The notes beneath the pieces were generated by a model. It was not told where the DNA came from and did no database searches. It worked only from the letters and a program-made list of their open reading frames with translations. Positions 8,961 through 18,477 of a stretch of 48,054 nt of DNA are shown here, piece after piece. Origin of the DNA: a virus. Location of the stretch: the IMG/VR virus record IMGVR_UViG_3300030060_001982, positions 1 to 48,054 of that record; one strand, 5' to 3'. Position numbers and translations under genes: made by a program. Numbering within the stretch: the stretch's first letter is position 1; each line of letters begins with the position of its first letter.

Positions 8961-11900
8961 ATGAGTCAAGAGGATAAAGCAGAACAATTAAATAAAAAAA
9001 TTGATCAGGTAAAAGAGTTAGGTAAAAATGCAAAAACCATAACTTATAAAAGTATAGGGGGTTTGTTATCTGACATGAAAGAATACATTACAGACTTGCC
9101 TGTTTCTGGGTTTGGCACAGATAAAGGAAGGGCTGTGGATACTGGAAAACAGCCTGAAGATACTAGAGAAGCAATAGAACAAGAGATAGCTAAACCTCAA
9201 ATAACACCTGTAGATGAAACAAAAAAAGTGGATAGAACCAGTGTGAAAGAAGATCTAAAGAAGTTGGAGGAAAAAGACAAACAGCCTCCTGCTCCATTCT
9301 TAATAGAAGACCCTGTTTTAGGCCCTACTTTTGGTAAAAGAGGAGACCCTCTTACAAAAAATCCTGCTTTTACATCAAGACCGTTGATAGAAAAATACGG
9401 GAAGATGATAGCTGAAAAGGCCTATGACACAACTGCTGAAAAAATATTTAAAAGTGAAGAAGAAAGACAGGCAGAAGAAACACCGTCTGCAAAAATGCAA
9501 AGGCAACTAAAAGAATTAGGCATTAAAAAACAAAGTGCACCCATACTAACAACAGCAACTGATTTAGGAGCTGCACCCGATCTTACAACTCCCATACGTC
9601 CTGAAGAAGGCACTAGAGCTTATTATGATAGAATAAAGGCTTTAGACGAAAAAGCAAGAGCCGAAGCCAAACCTACCTACAAAGTAAATGAAAATGTTGT
9701 AAAACTAAAAGATGTTGGAGACGATGGTTTTCCTGAATTTGTGTTCACGACAAGATCAGGATTTGATATTAAGTTTACAGGAAAATCACAAGATGAGGTT
9801 TATGAAAATGCTGCAGAGATAGATGCTTTATTGAGAAGAAGTGGTGCTGATAAATTATCAGAAATATTCCCTGACTCTACAAGTTTTACAAGAAGTCTTT
9901 TACAAGCTGAAAATGATCCTGCTTTATTAATAGCAGCTGCTCAAAAGAATTTGCAAAGAGAGTACAACTCTAACGTAAACAACATCAATAACATAGCAGA
10001 TAAATACGGTATTGAATTAAATGACACAACTGTAAATTTAATGGCAGCAGCTACAGCAATCATTCAATCACCTGCCACTACTTTAGCACCAGCCATAGCG
10101 TTTGGAGGCCCCGGAAATGTCGTTGTACAAGTATTAGACACCGTGCTTTTTCCTTTGAACGGTTTGTTCACGCAAGTATTGGTAGATGCAGCAAACATGA
10201 GTCAAGACAATGAAATAATAAGACATAGATTAGCAAGTGGAGAAGACTACATTGTAAACTTTTCTCCTCTGTATAATGTTTTAAACATGCCTACTCGTGC
10301 TCAAGTAGACCCAGACGTGGCTGTGATTACAGCTGACGAGATAAAAAAGATGGTAAGAACAAGGCAAGACCCTAATGTTGCTGTAGGTATAATGAGAGAT
10401 TTCTTATTAGGTAAAGGAGCTGTTCTTATGCTGTCTAGACCATTTAAAAAAGGTGCGTTAGAAGAGACAGCTAGAATACATCAAATGGCTGTGAAGAATT
10501 TAGAAGGAAGGTCTAAAAGAGGTGATGTAGCTCCTAAATTTGAACAGACCTATAAGGGCACCGGCCCCGGAAAAGGCGTGTTCTCTCAAGCTCTTGTTTT
10601 AGAAGAGATGAATAGGATATTTAAAAAAGAACAGGCTGAAATAAAAAAGAGTTTTCTTGGCGGCCTAGGAGTGTGGGCTAAAAAAACATTCAATTCACAG
10701 CGTTATGAATATGCCATAAACCCAAAGCTGTGGTTAAAAGATATTGACAATCAAGAACTTTGGTTTGCAACAGGAGCCAATGCTACTTCTTGGACAGTTG
10801 ATAAAATTTTAAATACACCGTATGAAGAAGTAGGAAAGGGAAGTTTGCTTACAGAGTTTGTCGGAGGCATCATGGGTGTTTTAGGATCTACACAATTAGA
10901 CCTACGTAATGTGGTTATACAAGGTGTTCGATACCCTGTGCTTGGAAGTTTATTTGTAACCACTCAAGTTGCCGGAATGGGAACTGGACTTAAATTTGCT
11001 GCTCCAGAAAATTTTAAACTCTTAACAGAATTACTTAATCCTAGGTTGAATAAAGGTAGTTACAGAGAAATGGATAGTTATAAGAAATTAAGTAAAGAAG
11101 GTAAGAAAGAATTTAATAAAATAGCAAAAGGTATTATTAAAAAGAGAGGGTTAGATCCTAGGTTTAGAGAGGACATGGACAACAACTACATGTACATGAC
11201 TCAACTTAAAACACAATTTGATGAAGTAAACAAAGCGTTACCAGAAGGACAAAAATTTACAGATGAAGATATAACAATGTCTATTGCCACCATGTATCAA
11301 AGTCAATATTTAAGAAGATTAGAGCAGCACATATTTGCTGAATCTCAGAAGAGGCTTGGTAAAAAAGCAAAGACAGGAGATCATCTTGAGTTGATAGATG
11401 CCATGGAGTTTTTAAATAAAGAAAGAGAAAAACTTGACGACATAAATCAAAAGATACTGGCTAGATTAGATGTAATACCAGACGATCAAGCGTACAACAT
11501 AATAGAAAACTTTAAACAGAATATAAATAAAGTTATAGACAATGACAAAGCTGATCAAAACGTAAGACAGTTTTTAATAGGAAGAGCTGCAGAACTACAC
11601 ATGTCAGAAGTCATAGAAGGGCACAACTTTAATGGGGCAGATTCAACATTTATACTAGACTTAATAAAAAAACACGATTTAATTGATGAACAAGATTTAC
11701 AATTTGTACAATCTGTAGGAGGTTTAAGAGCTGCTTTACAAGATTTAGAAAAAGTTTCTAGAATAACTGTAGTAGAGGCAACAAATCAAAATAGAAAATA
11801 TTTAATGGACATGACTGCAGATTCAAACAACAATATGATAAAGTATGAAGGAGCAGGTCTAACAAACACCGGAGAGATTGTCAAAGGCACAGGTAGAACA

Positions 11901-14531
11901 TTAATAAATGAACTTACAGACAGAGCAGGAAAAATAAAAAAACGTATGCAGACAGCTGGTAGAATTACTGTAAACAATGTATTAAATTGGTCTACTAAAA
12001 GATATGGCAGGCTGTACGATGAGGCTTTTGCAGGTTTAGGTAAGTCTAGTAAAGTAGACATTACTAATGAAGTGTTAGATATCGTGGCATTATCTAGAGA
12101 AGGAGGCCCTTTAAGTCAAGTACCAAAAGTTAAAAGTTTATTTCAAAAATATGTCATGAGGGAATTAGATCCTCAAATTAAAGAAAATATAAAAATATTT
12201 GTTAATACAATAAATAAAACTCAATCAGAAGCAACTCAAGTTAATGCAGATGATATTTTTCAACAAATAAAAAAAGAATTACAAGAAGAACAAATATCTG
12301 ATATAGCAGGCGAATTTAATATTTTTGATTATGTCAAAAAAATGAAAATAATGGCTAGCGAAATGAATCTTGAAGATGTTAATTTTAAAATATCACTTGA
12401 TTATAAAACTCTTAGAGAAATTAAAAGAGAGATTAACAGTCTTTACAGAGGAGGTCAAGGATCGGCAAATAGAAAAATAGGAGAGATAGGAAATATGTTA
12501 GAGGGAGCTCTTCAAAATCATCATACTAAAATAATAAATGAGTTTGGTGAACAAGGAAAAGAAGTCGTAAAAAAATTAAATGAAGTAAATGGTCAATATA
12601 GAGATTGGGTTCTTATTAAAAAAGAAAAATCAATACTGTATAAATTAGCAAATAAATTACAAGAATCACAAGGATCTGGTAAATACGCAGAAGAGCTAGG
12701 AGAGACATTAGAAAAAAATTTGTTATCTCAAACTAAAGGTAAAATACCCGAACCAAAATTTGATTTAGAACAAGCATTAAAGAATCCTAATAAAGATTTT
12801 TTTGATGAGTTGTTTGCAAATTATTCAGCAGATGAAATACATGAGGGAATAATTCAAACTTTTGGTACTCCTGTAAGATATGTAGAAGCGGGTGTAGAAA
12901 AAACAAGATACGTGCCTCCTGTTAAAGGTGCAAAAAATAAAAATGGCGATTTAGAAAATCCTTTTTATGAAACTTACGATGCATTTTTAAAACAGATGGA
13001 TGTTTACGTGGCTTCAAGAACTGCAGAAAGTTTAGATAAAGCAAAAATAGAAGGGACTGCCACTTTAGAAAATTTATTAAGTTTAAATTTTGTTAAAGAA
13101 GATGATATAGATAAATTACTTGACAAAGGATTCAACTTTCAAAACAGCCCCGGTATTGTAGGTTCAGCAGATAATTTAGAGTTTTTTAACAAAGTAAGAC
13201 AAATAAACAAAGTTAGTGGTGGTAAGATGTTAAACGTGCAAAAAGATCAGTACGATGTAATAAATCAATGGGCTAGTGCAAACACCGATAACAGAATATT
13301 TTTAAACGAAGCTCTTCAAGAAGGAGCTAAAGTTATAAAAACACAAATTTCAAACATGTCAAGAGCAACTAGCAAAGTAAAATCTGTTATAGAATCTATT
13401 AACAATACTAAACAAGGTATTATGAATTTAAAGGATGCAGAATCTGTATTAGATTTTGCTATACAAAACAAAGGAGATTTTGCAAACGCTAGAGAGTACG
13501 CTATTAGAGGAGGTATGAGTCAAAGAGATTTTGATGAGGGTGTAAAGTTATTAGTAGTGAAAGGCATGATAGGTAGATTTACCAGACTAAAATCAAACGG
13601 TAAGATAAAGTTTCGTGATAAACCTTTAGATGTTAATGATTTACAGAAACAAAATTTAAATGCTTCAGGAGATGTTTTAAAAACTAATAAAAATGTAGAC
13701 ATAGTAACCGTTCCTAATAAAGCTATAGAAGGAACAGGACTAGATGATTACATAGAACAAAATTACGAAGCTCTTTCTAAAATATTTGGAGAACAAAAAG
13801 TAGTTCTCAAACACATGCAAATATTAGCAAGAATATCAAGAGCTATAGCTAGAGATGGAGATGATGATCTTATAAACTTATCTGGAGACGGTACCTTAAA
13901 TATTAGTTTACAAGGATTACAAAGTAGGCTGTGGGCTATAGCGTCTAACAGAGCTTCTTATCATTATGTCATGGCAGAGGTAATGTTATCTTTTATAAAA
14001 AACAGAGATGCTGATTCTTTACTAGCATTTGCTATGGCTGATAAAGACTATACAGCAGCTTTTACAAAAGCCATAGTCACAGGAGACACAAGTATATTTG
14101 GAACAAGAAAGTTACAAGCCCCTGCATATTTTGTTGCTAGAGCTATAACTTTAGGGCCTATAGTTCAAGGTGCTTTTATAGACTTAGAAAAGAAAGAAGG
14201 AGAGATGAACTTTAACGAAGCTCTAGCGATGTTCTTTATAAATAATCCAGAAAAAGATCCGTATGCTATATTTAAAAACAAAGTAGATCCTAATTCGCAA
14301 TTGGGTAAAAGAATGAGAGTAACAACTGGTGCCCCTCTTGGTAAAAGAAACCTAGACCTATCTAGTTTTACACAGAGGTCTATGTATGTAAGAGAACTTA
14401 TAGATAAATTTATATCTTTAAGAGAAAATCCTAAAGAAGGGGAAAGCATAGAACAATTATTTGAAAGAGCATATGAAGAGTTAAGAGCACTTAAAGCTGG
14501 AGACGAAGACAGTAAATTTCAACTACCATAA
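8961..14531 (+). CDS. giant virion protein, candidate ejection or internal core protein
   Basis: 1856 aa, 11.6 percent of the window. It is mainly helical and charged. A less polar part at about residues 350-500 (AAATAIIQSPATTLAPAIAF, LDTVLFPLNGLFTQVLV) could insert into membranes, and another apolar stretch lies at about 635-680. The C-terminus is acidic. No known enzyme motif was recognised. Proteins of this size at the end of a podovirus structural cluster are often ejected with the DNA (like T7 gp16); a tape-measure role is a weaker alternative because no long-tail genes are seen. Start chosen behind AAAGGAACC. Confidence 0.5.
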   Translation: MSQEDKAEQLNKKIDQVKELGKNAKTITYKSIGGLLSDMKEYITDLPVSGFGTDKGRAVDTGKQPEDTREAIEQEIAKPQITPVDETKKVDRTSVKEDLKKLEEKDKQPPAPFLIEDPVLGPTFGKRGDPLTKNPAFTSRPLIEKYGKMIAEKAYDTTAEKIFKSEEERQAEETPSAKMQRQLKELGIKKQSAPILTTATDLGAAPDLTTPIRPEEGTRAYYDRIKALDEKARAEAKPTYKVNENVVKLKDVGDDGFPEFVFTTRSGFDIKFTGKSQDEVYENAAEIDALLRRSGADKLSEIFPDSTSFTRSLLQAENDPALLIAAAQKNLQREYNSNVNNINNIADKYGIELNDTTVNLMAAATAIIQSPATTLAPAIAFGGPGNVVVQVLDTVLFPLNGLFTQVLVDAANMSQDNEIIRHRLASGEDYIVNFSPLYNVLNMPTRAQVDPDVAVITADEIKKMVRTRQDPNVAVGIMRDFLLGKGAVLMLSRPFKKGALEETARIHQMAVKNLEGRSKRGDVAPKFEQTYKGTGPGKGVFSQALVLEEMNRIFKKEQAEIKKSFLGGLGVWAKKTFNSQRYEYAINPKLWLKDIDNQELWFATGANATSWTVDKILNTPYEEVGKGSLLTEFVGGIMGVLGSTQLDLRNVVIQGVRYPVLGSLFVTTQVAGMGTGLKFAAPENFKLLTELLNPRLNKGSYREMDSYKKLSKEGKKEFNKIAKGIIKKRGLDPRFREDMDNNYMYMTQLKTQFDEVNKALPEGQKFTDEDITMSIATMYQSQYLRRLEQHIFAESQKRLGKKAKTGDHLELIDAMEFLNKEREKLDDINQKILARLDVIPDDQAYNIIENFKQNINKVIDNDKADQNVRQFLIGRAAELHMSEVIEGHNFNGADSTFILDLIKKHDLIDEQDLQFVQSVGGLRAALQDLEKVSRITVVEATNQNRKYLMDMTADSNNNMIKYEGAGLTNTGEIVKGTGRTLINELTDRAGKIKKRMQTAGRITVNNVLNWSTKRYGRLYDEAFAGLGKSSKVDITNEVLDIVALSREGGPLSQVPKVKSLFQKYVMRELDPQIKENIKIFVNTINKTQSEATQVNADDIFQQIKKELQEEQISDIAGEFNIFDYVKKMKIMASEMNLEDVNFKISLDYKTLREIKREINSLYRGGQGSANRKIGEIGNMLEGALQNHHTKIINEFGEQGKEVVKKLNEVNGQYRDWVLIKKEKSILYKLANKLQESQGSGKYAEELGETLEKNLLSQTKGKIPEPKFDLEQALKNPNKDFFDELFANYSADEIHEGIIQTFGTPVRYVEAGVEKTRYVPPVKGAKNKNGDLENPFYETYDAFLKQMDVYVASRTAESLDKAKIEGTATLENLLSLNFVKEDDIDKLLDKGFNFQNSPGIVGSADNLEFFNKVRQINKVSGGKMLNVQKDQYDVINQWASANTDNRIFLNEALQEGAKVIKTQISNMSRATSKVKSVIESINNTKQGIMNLKDAESVLDFAIQNKGDFANAREYAIRGGMSQRDFDEGVKLLVVKGMIGRFTRLKSNGKIKFRDKPLDVNDLQKQNLNASGDVLKTNKNVDIVTVPNKAIEGTGLDDYIEQNYEALSKIFGEQKVVLKHMQILARISRAIARDGDDDLINLSGDGTLNISLQGLQSRLWAIASNRASYHYVMAEVMLSFIKNRDADSLLAFAMADKDYTAAFTKAIVTGDTSIFGTRKLQAPAYFVARAITLGPIVQGAFIDLEKKEGEMNFNEALAMFFINNPEKDPYAIFKNKVDPNSQLGKRMRVTTGAPLGKRNLDLSSFTQRSMYVRELIDKFISLRENPKEGESIEQLFERAYEELRALKAGDEDSKFQLP

Positions 14532-14544
14532 AAAAGGAGGAACA

Positions 14545-14742
14545 ATGAAAGAAGAAAACAAAAACATGGGCAGATCAGACATGAGTGCTAGAGTACCTAC
14601 ACCCATGACAGATGCAATGGCAATGAAACCTGCTGTACAGCGACCAGTTGAAGTCAAGGTCAAGTCTGACGATAAGATGTATGGTGGTGGATATGTGAAG
14701 AAGTACGCCAAGGGTGGTGGCGTAAGAAAAGTAAGATATTAA
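14545..14742 (+). CDS. small protein with KYAKGGGV C-terminal tail
   Basis: 65 aa behind a strong AAAGGAGGAAC ribosome binding site. The last 19 residues (GGGYVKKYAKGGGVRKVRY) are almost the same as the tail of the next gene, although the two N-termini differ. The same theme recurs in genes near TerS. No domain is recognised. A short linear motif for virion targeting or interaction is an inference. Confidence 0.55.
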   Translation: MKEENKNMGRSDMSARVPTPMTDAMAMKPAVQRPVEVKVKSDDKMYGGGYVKKYAKGGGVRKVRY

Positions 14743-14743
14743 C

Positions 14744-15091
14744 ATGGGATTATCAGCAGTAACAACAGCAGTTAAATTAGGATATAAACCAGCAATGACG
14801 TTAGCTAAAAAGTTAGCTAAAAAATACTGGTCTGAAGGTTCTAATAAAAAAGATATTGTAAAGGAAGCAAAAGAAAAAAACATCTTACAAAAATTTAACA
14901 ACTTTAAATTAAAGTATGATCCTAAAAAACCTTTAGATAAAAAATCAGACAGAGCAGTTAGCCCCACAGCAGGTAAAAAACCTAGCCTAGATACGTATGA
15001 AGATACAGGAGCAGGAGTAGGAAGAAAAAAAGGAGGTTACATTAAAAAATACGCTAAAGGTGGTGGGGTTCGTAAAGCAAACTACACCTAG
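14744..15091 (+). CDS. small basic protein with KYAKGGGV C-terminal tail
   Basis: 115 aa, basic, mostly Lys-rich helix, beginning 1 nt after the previous stop. The C-terminus GGYIKKYAKGGGVRKANY copies that of the previous gene, while the codons differ (aaatacgctaaa here, aagtacgccaag there). Shared tails on different bodies suggest a portable motif rather than gene duplication. It is the last gene of the rightward virion row; its stop TAG shares the CTAG at 15088-15091 with the stop of the opposing operon. Confidence 0.55.
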   Translation: MGLSAVTTAVKLGYKPAMTLAKKLAKKYWSEGSNKKDIVKEAKEKNILQKFNNFKLKYDPKKPLDKKSDRAVSPTAGKKPSLDTYEDTGAGVGRKKGGYIKKYAKGGGVRKANYT

Positions 15092-15315
15092 TGTATCGTC
15101 TTATTAATATCTTTTTGTAATTCAATGGCTGCTGCCGTGAGCATTTTAATCATGGCAACAATCATTGCTGTATTTGGGTAATCCGGATTCCAATCATCCA
15201 TAGCCTCTTCAAATAATTCAGGGTCTATGTTATCTTCTTCAATTACCACTCTACCCTCTGCATTCAACAGCACAGAGAACCTGAACAGCAACGCTTCTTT
15301 AGGTTTCTTCATCAT
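15088..15315 (-). CDS. unknown small acidic protein, last gene of leftward operon
   Basis: 75 aa. N-terminal KPKEALLFRFSVLLNAEGRV looks like a beta strand pair; the middle is acidic (EEAMDDWNPDYPN) and the end a helix with Met and Ala. It overlaps the MazG-like gene by 17 nt. No family is recognised. It is the distal gene of the replication operon and ends tail to tail with the virion operon. Confidence 0.55.
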   Translation of the reverse strand: MMKKPKEALLFRFSVLLNAEGRVVIEEDNIDPELFEEAMDDWNPDYPNTAMIVAMIKMLTAAAIELQKDINKTIH

Positions 15316-15565
15316 CTATCAATTCACTCCACTTAGATAGTTTCTTGTTTTTCACCTTCACTCTCTCATCGAGCTCGTCCCAACTGACAATGTCAAACTT
15401 CACTAACAGCTGTATCATAGCGTATACATCTCCTATCTCTTCTTTAAGCAATTGATTATCTCTATGGTTATCTTTCCTGATAGCCTTACTACACGCCTGC
15501 ACTAGCTCACCACACTCTTCCATAGTGATGACCATCAGCTGTAGCAGTGCATCTTTACTCATCAT
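15299..15565 (-). CDS. MazG-like nucleotide pyrophosphohydrolase
   Basis: 88 aa. The motif pattern of all-alpha NTP pyrophosphatases is present: E17-x2-E20 in MEECGELVQACSKAIR and E43-x2-D46 in LLKEEIGDVYAMIQLL. Known: such enzymes hydrolyse (d)NTPs or ppGpp-like nucleotides to monophosphates using Mg2+; phage members are thought to clean the nucleotide pool or tune host starvation signals. It overlaps the RNR stop (ATGATGA), placing it in a nucleotide-metabolism pair with RNR. Confidence 0.8.
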   Translation of the reverse strand: MMSKDALLQLMVITMEECGELVQACSKAIRKDNHRDNQLLKEEIGDVYAMIQLLVKFDIVSWDELDERVKVKNKKLSKWSELIDDEET

Positions 15566-17490
15566 ATATCCACCAACTCACAGACACCAGCTGTACAGGC
15601 TAGTTCCTGTGTCCCTTTCGTGTTATCTTCTTTTTCAAAGTCTTGTAACTTACCCCAGTCTATGTTCTTAGGCATCTCACTGTGTAATTTCTTATACTGC
15701 TCCTCATCAATATCTTGATACGGTGCTTGTTTATACGTGTGATCTGAGAATGGTAGGAAGGACACGCCTGATAAGTAATCAAAATTATCCCAACACCAGT
15801 TACCTACGTTTACCCATTCCTGTTCTTTGACTGATATAGTTACAGACGGTTTGTGTTCACACCAATGGACAGCGTAGGTTTTCCACATCTCTAACTGTTC
15901 TATTGCAGACATGCTAGTTCTAAACACAGCATCCTTCGCTGTCTTCATAGGAAACGCAAACACTGTAGTATGTTCAGGTTTCATCACATCAGGCTCATTC
16001 GGTATGCCTTGTGACTTCATAAACTCTGTAAGTGGGTCTTTGTTATCTCCTCTTACTGTTCTTATGTAATAAGGATTGTGTCTAGCGTGTATACCACTAG
16101 CACTATCTACTAACTGACTGACTGTACCAGAAGGTTTTACACAAGTGATTGCTGTGGACTGTGGTATACCAAGTGTGCTTGACCACTCTTTGTTTACAGC
16201 TACAGCCTTCTCTCTCAATTTGTTCAGTCTATCTGCTAGTTTAGAATCATTCTTATTTAGTAGAGGACTATCCATAATACCTGTAAGTGACACGCCAAGC
16301 AGTCTCTCTTCTTCTGTATTATCCTGCCATCTCTTACGCAAGTAACCAAAGTTTGTAAGTGTTGCCTGTATAGTACCAAGTATAGTGGCATGTTCTACCT
16401 TATCCAACAACGTAGCCATGCTGTCTGTAGGTCTACAAACTACCTCCGTCAGGTTACAGAACTGATTAGGTCTGAGTATGATCTCTGAACAAGGGTTCGT
16501 ACCAAAATCATAATCTGCTCTACGCCTACCATTCTGTTTAGCTTTATCCTGTGCAGACACTCTGTTGAAGATACCTCTCTCACCAGATTTGCTTTCATAC
16601 AGGGACAGCCACTCTTTCATAAAAATACCAGCATCAGGTTTTTCTGTGTAGGCTACAGAGTTATTAGCAAGTGCTCTCTCCGGATTAGTATCCCACCACG
16701 CACCAGACTTAGCCATTCGTAATCTTTGGTCTGATAAGTTAGATAGAGATATAAGAGCTGATCTACGAACACCACCAACAACTACAACCTCTCCCGTTTT
16801 ACATACAATATCATGACACTCCATGGCATTTAACTTTCTGCCCTTTGCACTTCTAAACTTTTCTATAGTAAAATCAAACAAGTTTACTAACGGCTGTGGG
16901 CCACTGGCTCTACCACCGAATGTTTTCAATCGCTGTCCGGTAGGTCTTACCTTGGTTACATTTATCTTTGGTATTCTATTTGTGTACAGGTAAGATATCA
17001 AATCTCTAAATGCTCTAGCCCATCCCTCTTTAGAATCAGCCACTGATATAACATCTTCCGTATGTTCAAACTCTCTATCTGGTATGGTAGGTAACTTATC
17101 TACATACTGTCTCTCAACAGAAAAACCTACGCCTGTGCCATTCATTAGTATGTACAGCACTTCATCGAAAGAACGAGGGCTGTCTATAGGTATATATGAA
17201 CAGTTGTAACCGGCTATGTTTTCTCTACGCAGTGCTTCACCAGCAGTCATCAAAGCTCTCATGGATGGCATGACAGATGTTGTAAGTATAGCATTCTCTA
17301 TTCTTTCCCATGTGCTATTCTCAAACCTAACACCTATGTTTCTATCTACATGATCTGCAAAAAAATCAATCAATCTCTGTACAGTCTCAGACCATGTCTC
17401 CCTTCTACCTTCTTCAGGTTTCCATCTTGAGTATCGTGACATGTGTATAAACGACTGATACTCTGTTGGTAAAAAATTACTCTTCGCCAT
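15562..17490 (-). CDS. nrdJ: class II (adenosylcobalamin-dependent) ribonucleotide reductase, monomeric type
   Basis: 642 aa. It reduces ribonucleotides to deoxyribonucleotides using B12 to make a thiyl radical, without oxygen. The finger-loop motif NPCSEI is at 332-337 (C334 radical site, E336), with C97 (NCSY) and C345 (QFCNLTEV) as the disulfide pair, and a C-terminal C632-x4-C637 shuttle (ACTAGVC). This matches Lactobacillus-type monomeric class II RNR rather than dimeric NrdJ. The substrate is probably the triphosphate, as in that family. It lies in a row with MazG and the DUF3310 gene; the host or sea water must supply cobalamin. Confidence 0.92.
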   Translation of the reverse strand: MAKSNFLPTEYQSFIHMSRYSRWKPEEGRRETWSETVQRLIDFFADHVDRNIGVRFENSTWERIENAILTTSVMPSMRALMTAGEALRRENIAGYNCSYIPIDSPRSFDEVLYILMNGTGVGFSVERQYVDKLPTIPDREFEHTEDVISVADSKEGWARAFRDLISYLYTNRIPKINVTKVRPTGQRLKTFGGRASGPQPLVNLFDFTIEKFRSAKGRKLNAMECHDIVCKTGEVVVVGGVRRSALISLSNLSDQRLRMAKSGAWWDTNPERALANNSVAYTEKPDAGIFMKEWLSLYESKSGERGIFNRVSAQDKAKQNGRRRADYDFGTNPCSEIILRPNQFCNLTEVVCRPTDSMATLLDKVEHATILGTIQATLTNFGYLRKRWQDNTEEERLLGVSLTGIMDSPLLNKNDSKLADRLNKLREKAVAVNKEWSSTLGIPQSTAITCVKPSGTVSQLVDSASGIHARHNPYYIRTVRGDNKDPLTEFMKSQGIPNEPDVMKPEHTTVFAFPMKTAKDAVFRTSMSAIEQLEMWKTYAVHWCEHKPSVTISVKEQEWVNVGNWCWDNFDYLSGVSFLPFSDHTYKQAPYQDIDEEQYKKLHSEMPKNIDWGKLQDFEKEDNTKGTQELACTAGVCELVDI

Positions 17491-17779
17491 ATTCCATCTC
17501 CAAAATCATCTCTAAATAATGTATTGCTTTGTGTATATCTTTTGCACCTTCACCTTTTCTTCTATGCCTAGTAATATATTTTAAAGCATTTCCCTCACAG
17601 AAAGTCAAGTTGTTTTCCATGATGTAATCAATAGGTTGTATTTTACAATCTTTATAGTGACTACCGCCCACCTGTCTATTCGTAGCCATCTTAGCTTGTT
17701 TCTTTAAATCTGTTTTCTTAAAATGTTGCTGCACAGTTCGCCTGATAGCTTCATCCATACTTTTAGGTTCACTCGCCAT
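17477..17779 (-). CDS. DUF3310 family protein
   Basis: 100 aa from the ATG at 17779, which has GGAG 7 nt upstream; a longer frame to 17899 lies inside the upstream gene and lacks such a site. The signature VGGSHYKDCKIQPIDYIMEN plus FCEGNALKYITRHRRKGEGA and a following AIHYLEMILEM helix is diagnostic of DUF3310, a small phage family described as nucleotide-kinase-like. Function is not established; the neighbourhood of RNR and MazG supports a role in nucleotide metabolism. It overlaps RNR by 14 nt. Confidence 0.85.
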   Translation of the reverse strand: MASEPKSMDEAIRRTVQQHFKKTDLKKQAKMATNRQVGGSHYKDCKIQPIDYIMENNLTFCEGNALKYITRHRRKGEGAKDIHKAIHYLEMILEMEYGEE

Positions 17780-18113
17780 CAGGTTTCTCCGGTTGAAACT
17801 CGAACTGAATAACATTATCATCTTCTTCGTCATCCTGTTCAAGAACGAATGGCTGTTCCACATCTGGCTTACTAATCTTTGTGTCTCTATATATTGCAAT
17901 TTGACCTCTCTCTAATAAATATTCTGGTTCATTTAAAATGGATGCTGTGATTCCTCTCATAACTGTATAGCCATCAGTAACCTCTTTCTTATCTGTACTA
18001 TCATAGCACATAAAATCTGTAGCACCATCAGGCTGGTCTCGTATGATAATCACATAAGAACCTTTAGGTATTACCTTTCCAAACTCTTTAAATATTTCTC
18101 TGTTATCAGACAT
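17769..18113 (-). CDS. unknown small acidic protein
   Basis: 114 aa. Beta-rich N-terminal half (GKVIPKGSYVIIIRDQPDGA, VTDGYTVMRGITASI) and a very acidic tail (EQDDEEDDNVIQFEFQPEKP). An acidic C-terminus occurs in ssDNA-binding and replisome-interacting proteins, but no OB-fold signature can be claimed here. It overlaps endonuclease I by 8 nt and the DUF3310 gene by 11 nt. Confidence 0.5.
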   Translation of the reverse strand: MSDNREIFKEFGKVIPKGSYVIIIRDQPDGATDFMCYDSTDKKEVTDGYTVMRGITASILNEPEYLLERGQIAIYRDTKISKPDVEQPFVLEQDDEEDDNVIQFEFQPEKPDGE

Positions 18114-18477
18114 CTAGCCACTCCTTTGGTAAAAATTTATCACACCATTTAATTTCATATCTATCACACCAACCACCATACGTTGTTTTAGAACCTTTGT
18201 ACAGCTTAGAACTAGCATTGAGAAACAAAAATCGTATATCTAATTCTGGTTGCTGTTTTTTAATTATCAAATGTTTACCTCTATCTGGTGCTGTAAACTG
18301 CCCCTTCACTTCTACAAAGAAACCATACTTCTTCAAATAAAAGTCTGGCGTGTAAGTACACTCCTTAATATACTGTATAGGATGTTTCTCATACTCATAC
18401 GCTATCTTCTTCTTCACCAGTTGCTGTGCTACATTCAGTTCAAAGTTCGATCTGAACCCATGTGACTTCATACTCAT
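18106..18477 (-). CDS. endonuclease I, T7 gp3-like Holliday junction resolvase
   Basis: 123 aa. Catalytic pattern: E13 (SNFELNVAQQL), D45 (YTPDFYL), E56 and K58 (FFVEVKGQF), corresponding in order and spacing to T7 endonuclease I E20, D55, E65 and K67. Known: the enzyme cuts four-way junctions and branched DNA, freeing replication intermediates for packaging and helping break down host DNA. Start is ATGAGTATG overlapping the upstream stop (ATGA). It is slightly shorter than T7 gp3 (149 aa). Confidence 0.88.
   Translation of the reverse strand: MSMKSHGFRSNFELNVAQQLVKKKIAYEYEKHPIQYIKECTYTPDFYLKKYGFFVEVKGQFTAPDRGKHLIIKKQQPELDIRFLFLNASSKLYKGSKTTYGGWCDRYEIKWCDKFLPKEWLDV

Noticed and set aside
14575-14967. 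130-aa minus-strand frame opposite the KYAKGGGV genes
   Set aside because: It is the mirror of two plus-strand genes with good ribosome binding sites; the hydrophobic look comes from reading Lys codons backwards as Phe and Leu.
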